Assembly (NCBI RefSeq): GCF_011806405.1
Contig: NZ_JAATOW010000022.1
Coordinates: 18,639 to 82,638, forward strand
Reading direction: 5' to 3'
Origin: Pseudooceanicola sp. HF7
GTDB taxonomy: Bacteria; Pseudomonadota; Alphaproteobacteria; Rhodobacterales; Rhodobacteraceae
Length of the DNA stretch: 64,000 nt
In this document: piece after piece, positions 60,581-64,000 of the stretch
How positions within the stretch are numbered: position 1 is the stretch's first letter
Layout: every line of letters starts with the position of its first letter
Notes under the pieces: model-generated
Database searches by the model: none
What the model was told of the DNA's origin: nothing
What the model saw: the letters and a program-made list of their open reading frames with translations, nothing else
Program-made: the position numbers and the translations under genes

Positions 60581-60710
60581 CGAAGGGCTCCTGTACCTGC
60601 GATCCGCCTTGGGCCGACCGCGCCGCAGAGATGTCGTCTCTCTGCCTGCAGGCTCCGGCCAAATAGTTAATAATTCGCAAAAACCGCCACAGTTCACCGG
60701 CACCGCGCTG

Positions 60711-61655
60711 TCAGAGCATGACCGCGACCAGAACCGTCAGCGTCACGAAGGCCGCGATGGTCGATACCATCACCGCCAGAGAGGCCGCGCCGGCATGCCC
60801 GGTGTCCTTCGCCAGAAGCGGGAACACCCCGAAGATCGGCATGGCAGCGGAGAGGATAAGCGCATGTTCCCAATCGGCATTCGGCAGGCCCAGCCCGACC
60901 AGCCCGATCACCCCGATCCACAGGAAGGCCATCAGCGGATGCACCAGCAGCTTGAAGGCGGTGATCGTGCCGGCCAGCGGCAGGTTGCCCCGCAGCGGCA
61001 GCCCCACCAGCGATCCGCCGATGAAGAACAGCGCCAGCGGAGAGGCCGCCTGGCTCAGCAGGGTCAGCGTGCGCTCCATCGCGACTGGCAGATGCAGGCC
61101 GGAAATCGAAACGACAGCGCCCAGGATCAGCCCGATCACGAAGGGCCGCCGCAATACCGACAGCACCAGCGTGCCCAGCCGCGCCCAGGCGCTTTGCGAG
61201 CGCTGCGGCGTGGCCGCCCCGACCAGCATCAGTCCGACCGGACTCAGCACGAAGTTCTCCACCAGCAGGCACATCGCCAGGATCTGCGGCGCGTAGTCCG
61301 GAAACAGGATGATCATCATGGGAAAGGCCAGGAAGGCCGAGTTGGGCGTGGCCGCGCCCAGAACCCCGATGGCCCGCCGCGCCGGCCCGATCCGCCCCAG
61401 CTTCAGCACCAGCCAGATCAGCGCTTGCGTGCTCAGCCCGGCCAGCGCCAGGAGCCCGAAGAAGACGGGATCGACCAGCTCGCCGAAGGGGCGCGTGGCG
61501 GTGGTCTGGAAGAGCAGGGCGGGCAGGGCCACCGACATGACGAAATTGCCCAGCACCGCCATGTCGCGGGGGGCAAAGACCCGTCGGTAGGTCAGGATGT
61601 AGCCCAGGCCGACCAGCGCGAAGATCGGCAAGGTGATCGACAGGACAGAGAGCAT
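60711..61655 (-). CDS. AEC-family (auxin-efflux-carrier-type) transporter
   Basis: Membrane protein of 314 residues, about ten helices in two five-helix halves. FVMSVALPALLFQTTATRPF and SPLALFFIGGSLVGL...GTITAFKLLVHPLMAFL match the conserved AEC blocks. Bacterial members carry malate, malonate or other acids. Its ATG follows the aroC stop codon directly, without a gap, so it is co-transcribed and probably coupled to aroC. Confidence 0.88.
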   Translation of the reverse strand: MLSVLSITLPIFALVGLGYILTYRRVFAPRDMAVLGNFVMSVALPALLFQTTATRPFGELVDPVFFGLLALAGLSTQALIWLVLKLGRIGPARRAIGVLGAATPNSAFLAFPMMIILFPDYAPQILAMCLLVENFVLSPVGLMLVGAATPQRSQSAWARLGTLVLSVLRRPFVIGLILGAVVSISGLHLPVAMERTLTLLSQAASPLALFFIGGSLVGLPLRGNLPLAGTITAFKLLVHPLMAFLWIGVIGLVGLGLPNADWEHALILSAAMPIFGVFPLLAKDTGHAGAASLAVMVSTIAAFVTLTVLVAVML

Positions 61656-62759
61656 CTAGCCGATCCGGCCGCCGGCATCTCCGATCTGGCCGCGGTGCAG
61701 CAGCAGGTGATCCAGCAGGACCAACGCCATCATCGCCTCGCCCACCGGCACGGCGCGAATGCCCACGCAGGGGTCATGGCGCCCCTTGGTGATGATCTCC
61801 GCCGCGGCCCCGGCCTTGGTGATGGTCTGGCGCGTCTTCAGGATGGAAGAGGTCGGCTTGACCGCGAAACGCACCACGATCTCCTGCCCGGTGGAAATCC
61901 CACCCAGGATCCCCCCCGCGTGGTTTGAGGAATAGACCGGCTGGCCGTCATTGCCCGGAAAGATCTCGTCGGCGTTCTCTTCGCCGGTCAGGCAGGCGGC
62001 GGCCATGCCCTCGCCGATCTCCACGCCCTTGACGGCGTTGATCGACATCATCGCGGCGGCCAGGTCGGTGTCCAGCTTGCCGTAGATCGGCGCGCCCAGT
62101 CCCGCCGGCACGCCCCGCGCCACGATCTCGCAGATCGCGCCCACGGAATTGCCGCTCTTGCGCAGCCCGTCGAGGTAGCCGGCCCATTGCTCTGCCGCCC
62201 CCGCATCGGGGCACCAGAAGGGGTTTTCCTCGATCTGGCCCTCGTCGAAGCGGCTACGGTCGATGCCATGGGGGCCGACCTGGGTCATGTAGCCCCGGAT
62301 CTCGATCCCCGGCGCCAGGGCCTCCAGCGCGGCGCGCGCCAGGCCCCCGGCGGCCACCCGCGCCGCCGTCTCCCGGGCCGAGGACCGCCCGCCACCGCGG
62401 TAATCCCGGATGCCGTACTTCTGCCAATAGGTGATATCGGCATGGCCGGGGCGGAATTTCTCGGCGATATCGCCGTAATCCTTGGACCGCTGATCGGTAT
62501 TGCGGATCATCATCTGCACCGGGGTGCCGGTCGTCTTGCCCTCGAAGACACCGGACAGGATCTCCACCGCGTCGGGCTCGCGCCGCTGGGTGGTGTACTT
62601 GCTCTGCCCGGGCTTGCGCCGGTCCAGCCAATGCTGCAGCTGCGCCGCGTCCACCTCGATCCCCGGCGGGCAGCCATCCACCGTGGCGCCAAGCGCAGGC
62701 CCGTGGCTTTCGCCCCAGGTGGTGACGCGAAAGAGATGACCGAAGGAATTGAGGGACAT
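61656..62759 (-). CDS. aroC: Chorismate synthase
   Basis: FMN-dependent enzyme of 367 residues that converts EPSP to chorismate, the last shared step of aromatic synthesis. [28 protein letters not shown] is signature 1, [21 protein letters not shown] signature 2 and [33 protein letters not shown] the third region. The frame is open upstream to 63290, across the thiB leader, but ATG 62759 gives the family N-terminus MSLNSFG. Length is normal. Confidence 0.97.
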   Translation of the reverse strand: MSLNSFGHLFRVTTWGESHGPALGATVDGCPPGIEVDAAQLQHWLDRRKPGQSKYTTQRREPDAVEILSGVFEGKTTGTPVQMMIRNTDQRSKDYGDIAEKFRPGHADITYWQKYGIRDYRGGGRSSARETAARVAAGGLARAALEALAPGIEIRGYMTQVGPHGIDRSRFDEGQIEENPFWCPDAGAAEQWAGYLDGLRKSGNSVGAICEIVARGVPAGLGAPIYGKLDTDLAAAMMSINAVKGVEIGEGMAAACLTGEENADEIFPGNDGQPVYSSNHAGGILGGISTGQEIVVRFAVKPTSSILKTRQTITKAGAAAEIITKGRHDPCVGIRAVPVGEAMMALVLLDHLLLHRGQIGDAGGRIG

Positions 62760-63081
62760 GGGCGCGCTCCGCAGATGATCGCCCCCGGTTACCCCAAAGC
62801 GCTGTCCTGTGCAATTCCGCGCCGCGCAGCGCCTCCGTCCCCCATTGCACACCCGCCCCAAGCACCCCCGCCCACAAATCCGCGCGCCCCCACCTGCTTC
62901 TTCTTGCCGAAAAACTCCCGCCGGAGGCCCCCACCAGCCCCGCGCACCCCCTCGCCCTTCCGGGCACACCGCCGGAAGCAGGCCCCGGAAACAGACCCCG
63001 GAAATCCGGCCCCCAAACACCCCCCGGCGCCTCTCCCGTCTCCCCTTGTCGCCCCCCTGTCCCGGCACTATGCTCCCCCTC
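62760..63081. other. Region between aroC and the thiB riboswitch
   Basis: No gene is supported. It holds the aroC upstream sequence, C-rich tracts and copy 2 of the 38-base dispersed element (62896-62933). Confidence 0.55.
62896..62933 (-). repeat. Dispersed 38-base element, copy 2
   Basis: The reverse complement is identical to 27756-27793. It lies about 140 bases upstream of the aroC start, oriented with aroC, and cannot be a terminator of an obvious gene there. Confidence 0.8.
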
Positions 63082-63160
63082 ACCTCGGGGTGCCTTCGGG
63101 CTGAGATGCAGGACGCGAACCCGTTGAACCTGATCCGGTTAAAACCGGCGGAGGGAAGGT
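63082..63160 (+). promoter_or_regulatory. TPP (thi-box) riboswitch
   Basis: The conserved thi-box pieces are in order: TCGGGGTGCC, GGCTGAGATG, ACCCGTTGAACCTGATC, CGGTTAAAACCGGC and GGAGGGAA. The ends ACCT and AGGT pair as helix P1. It binds thiamine diphosphate and lowers expression of the thiB operon just downstream, by attenuation or by covering the ribosome site. Confidence 0.95.
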
Positions 63161-63219
63161 CCGGCCCCATGCCAATGCCGGTGCCAATCTTTCTCCGCCC
63201 GCAGCTCCAGGAGGATGCC

Positions 63220-64000
63220 ATGAAGCATCTTGCACTCGCCGCGGGTTGTCTGATCGCAGGCCAGGCGGCCGCCCAGACACCCGTCCTCACCGTCTATACC
63301 TACGACAGCTTCACCCCGGACTGGGGCCCCGGCCCGGCGATCGAGTCGGCCTTTGAAAAGGTCTGCGACTGCGACCTCGTCTTCACGCCGGCGGGCGATG
63401 GCGCGGCGCTGCTGTCGCGCCTGCGGCTGGAAGGGGAGCGTACCCCGGCGGATGTGGTGCTGGGGCTGGATACCGCGCTGATGGGCCAGGCCCGCGCCAC
63501 CGGGCTTTTCGCGCCGACCTCCGTCAGCGCGGAGTACGACCTGCCCGTCGCCTGGGAAGACAACACCTTCGTGCCCTTCGACTGGGGCTATTTCGCCTTT
63601 GTCGGCAATGCGGATGCGGATCTGCCCAGCTCCTTCACCGCGCTGGCGGAAAGCGACACCACCGTGGTGATCCAGGATCCTCGCAGCTCCACCCCCGGCC
63701 TCGGCCTGCTGCTCTGGGTCAAGGCGGCCTATGGCGACGAATCCGGCGCAATCTGGGAGTCGCTGGCGGACAATATCGTCACCGTCACCCCCGGCTGGTC
63801 CGAAGCCTACGGCATGTTCCTTGAGGGCGAAGCGGACATGGTGCTCAGCTACACGACCTCGCCCGCCTACCACGTCATCGCCGAGGACGACGAAAGCAAG
63901 CGCGCCGTGCCCTTCGAGGAAGGCAATTACATGCAGGTCGAGGTCGCCGCGAAGCTTGCCTCCAGCCAGCATCCCGAGCTTGCCGATCGCTTCCTGCAGT
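63220..64000 (+). CDS. thiB: Thiamine ABC transporter binding protein (partial)
   Basis: Periplasmic thiamine- and TPP-binding protein; 260 codons are present and the window edge cuts the C-terminus. The signal peptide is [51 protein letters not shown] and [15 protein letters not shown] are the ThiB hallmarks; the later [19 protein letters not shown] fits as well. CAGGAGG lies before the ATG at 63220. The TPP riboswitch upstream confirms the thiamine link; thiP and thiQ are expected beyond the edge. Confidence 0.95.
   Translation, partial: MKHLALAAGCLIAGQAAAQTPVLTVYTYDSFTPDWGPGPAIESAFEKVCDCDLVFTPAGDGAALLSRLRLEGERTPADVVLGLDTALMGQARATGLFAPTSVSAEYDLPVAWEDNTFVPFDWGYFAFVGNADADLPSSFTALAESDTTVVIQDPRSSTPGLGLLLWVKAAYGDESGAIWESLADNIVTVTPGWSEAYGMFLEGEADMVLSYTTSPAYHVIAEDDESKRAVPFEEGNYMQVEVAAKLASSQHPELADRFLQ

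Noticed and set aside
62760..63290. N-terminal extension of aroC through the thiB leader
   Set aside because: It would cross the TPP riboswitch in antisense; AroC proteins begin at MSLNSFG-like sequence.

Overview
The window reads as chromosome of a marine-type alphaproteobacterium of the Rhodobacteraceae (Roseobacter group). The evidence is the high-GC coding style, an alphaproteobacterial heat-shock promoter in front of dnaK, the operon order rnd-lptC-lptA-lptB then hpf-ptsN, a petP/petR-type MarR plus OmpR pair, xseB-ispA-dxs, and several TRAP, polyamine and Tat-exported systems. About 62 protein genes or gene remnants are supported. I saw no rRNA, tRNA, CRISPR array, transposase or phage gene. 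The left edge cuts in just after radC; the right edge cuts thiB.

Layout: (1) 1-5.2 kb, maintenance: radC, dnaKJ, alkB. (2) 5.2-14.3 kb, surface polysaccharide: a lone ABC-2 export permease, four glycosyltransferases, galU, a broken galE end and a two-domain sulfotransferase. (3) 14.4-18.4 kb, ptsN, hpf and the lipopolysaccharide export genes lptBAC with rnd. (4) 18.6-27.5 kb, polyamine uptake and breakdown: class III aminotransferase, GntR regulator, potFGHI, an FAD amine oxidase and a DMT exporter. A shared operator-like site lies in both promoters around the regulator. (5) 27.8-31.6 kb, Tat-exported phosphatase and esterase, agmatinase. (6) 31.8-34.1 kb, one AT-richer gene for a Rad50/PrrC-like ATPase that keeps the residues of the RloC anticodon-nuclease family; it looks acquired. 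(7) 34.4-43.7 kb, a catabolic locus: Tat-exported amidohydrolase, IclR regulator and intradiol dioxygenase, divergent from a citryl-CoA-lyase-like enzyme, a CoA transferase, a YciI protein, a complete TRAP transporter and an FMN reductase. (8) 44-50.5 kb, ilvE, petPR, an aminoglycoside-phosphotransferase-fold protein, xseB-ispA-dxs. (9) 50.6-59.8 kb, VIT1-type transporter, ompW with an FNR box, exoD, an epimerase, amn, HU, an EamA exporter, GST, a WYL regulator, and a CcdA plus thioredoxin pair. (10) 60.2-64 kb, a small membrane protein, an AEC transporter, aroC, and a TPP riboswitch in front of thiB.

How the parts work together: regions 4 and 5 together describe import of putrescine-like amines and their oxidation or transamination, with agmatinase able to make putrescine nearby. 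Region 7 is the most unusual metabolic block, because ring cleavage, CoA activation and a citrate-synthase-fold lyase are combined with a dedicated transporter and an IclR switch; its substrate is not evident. The strongest candidates for a little-described system are the RloC-like gene and the region 7 pathway.
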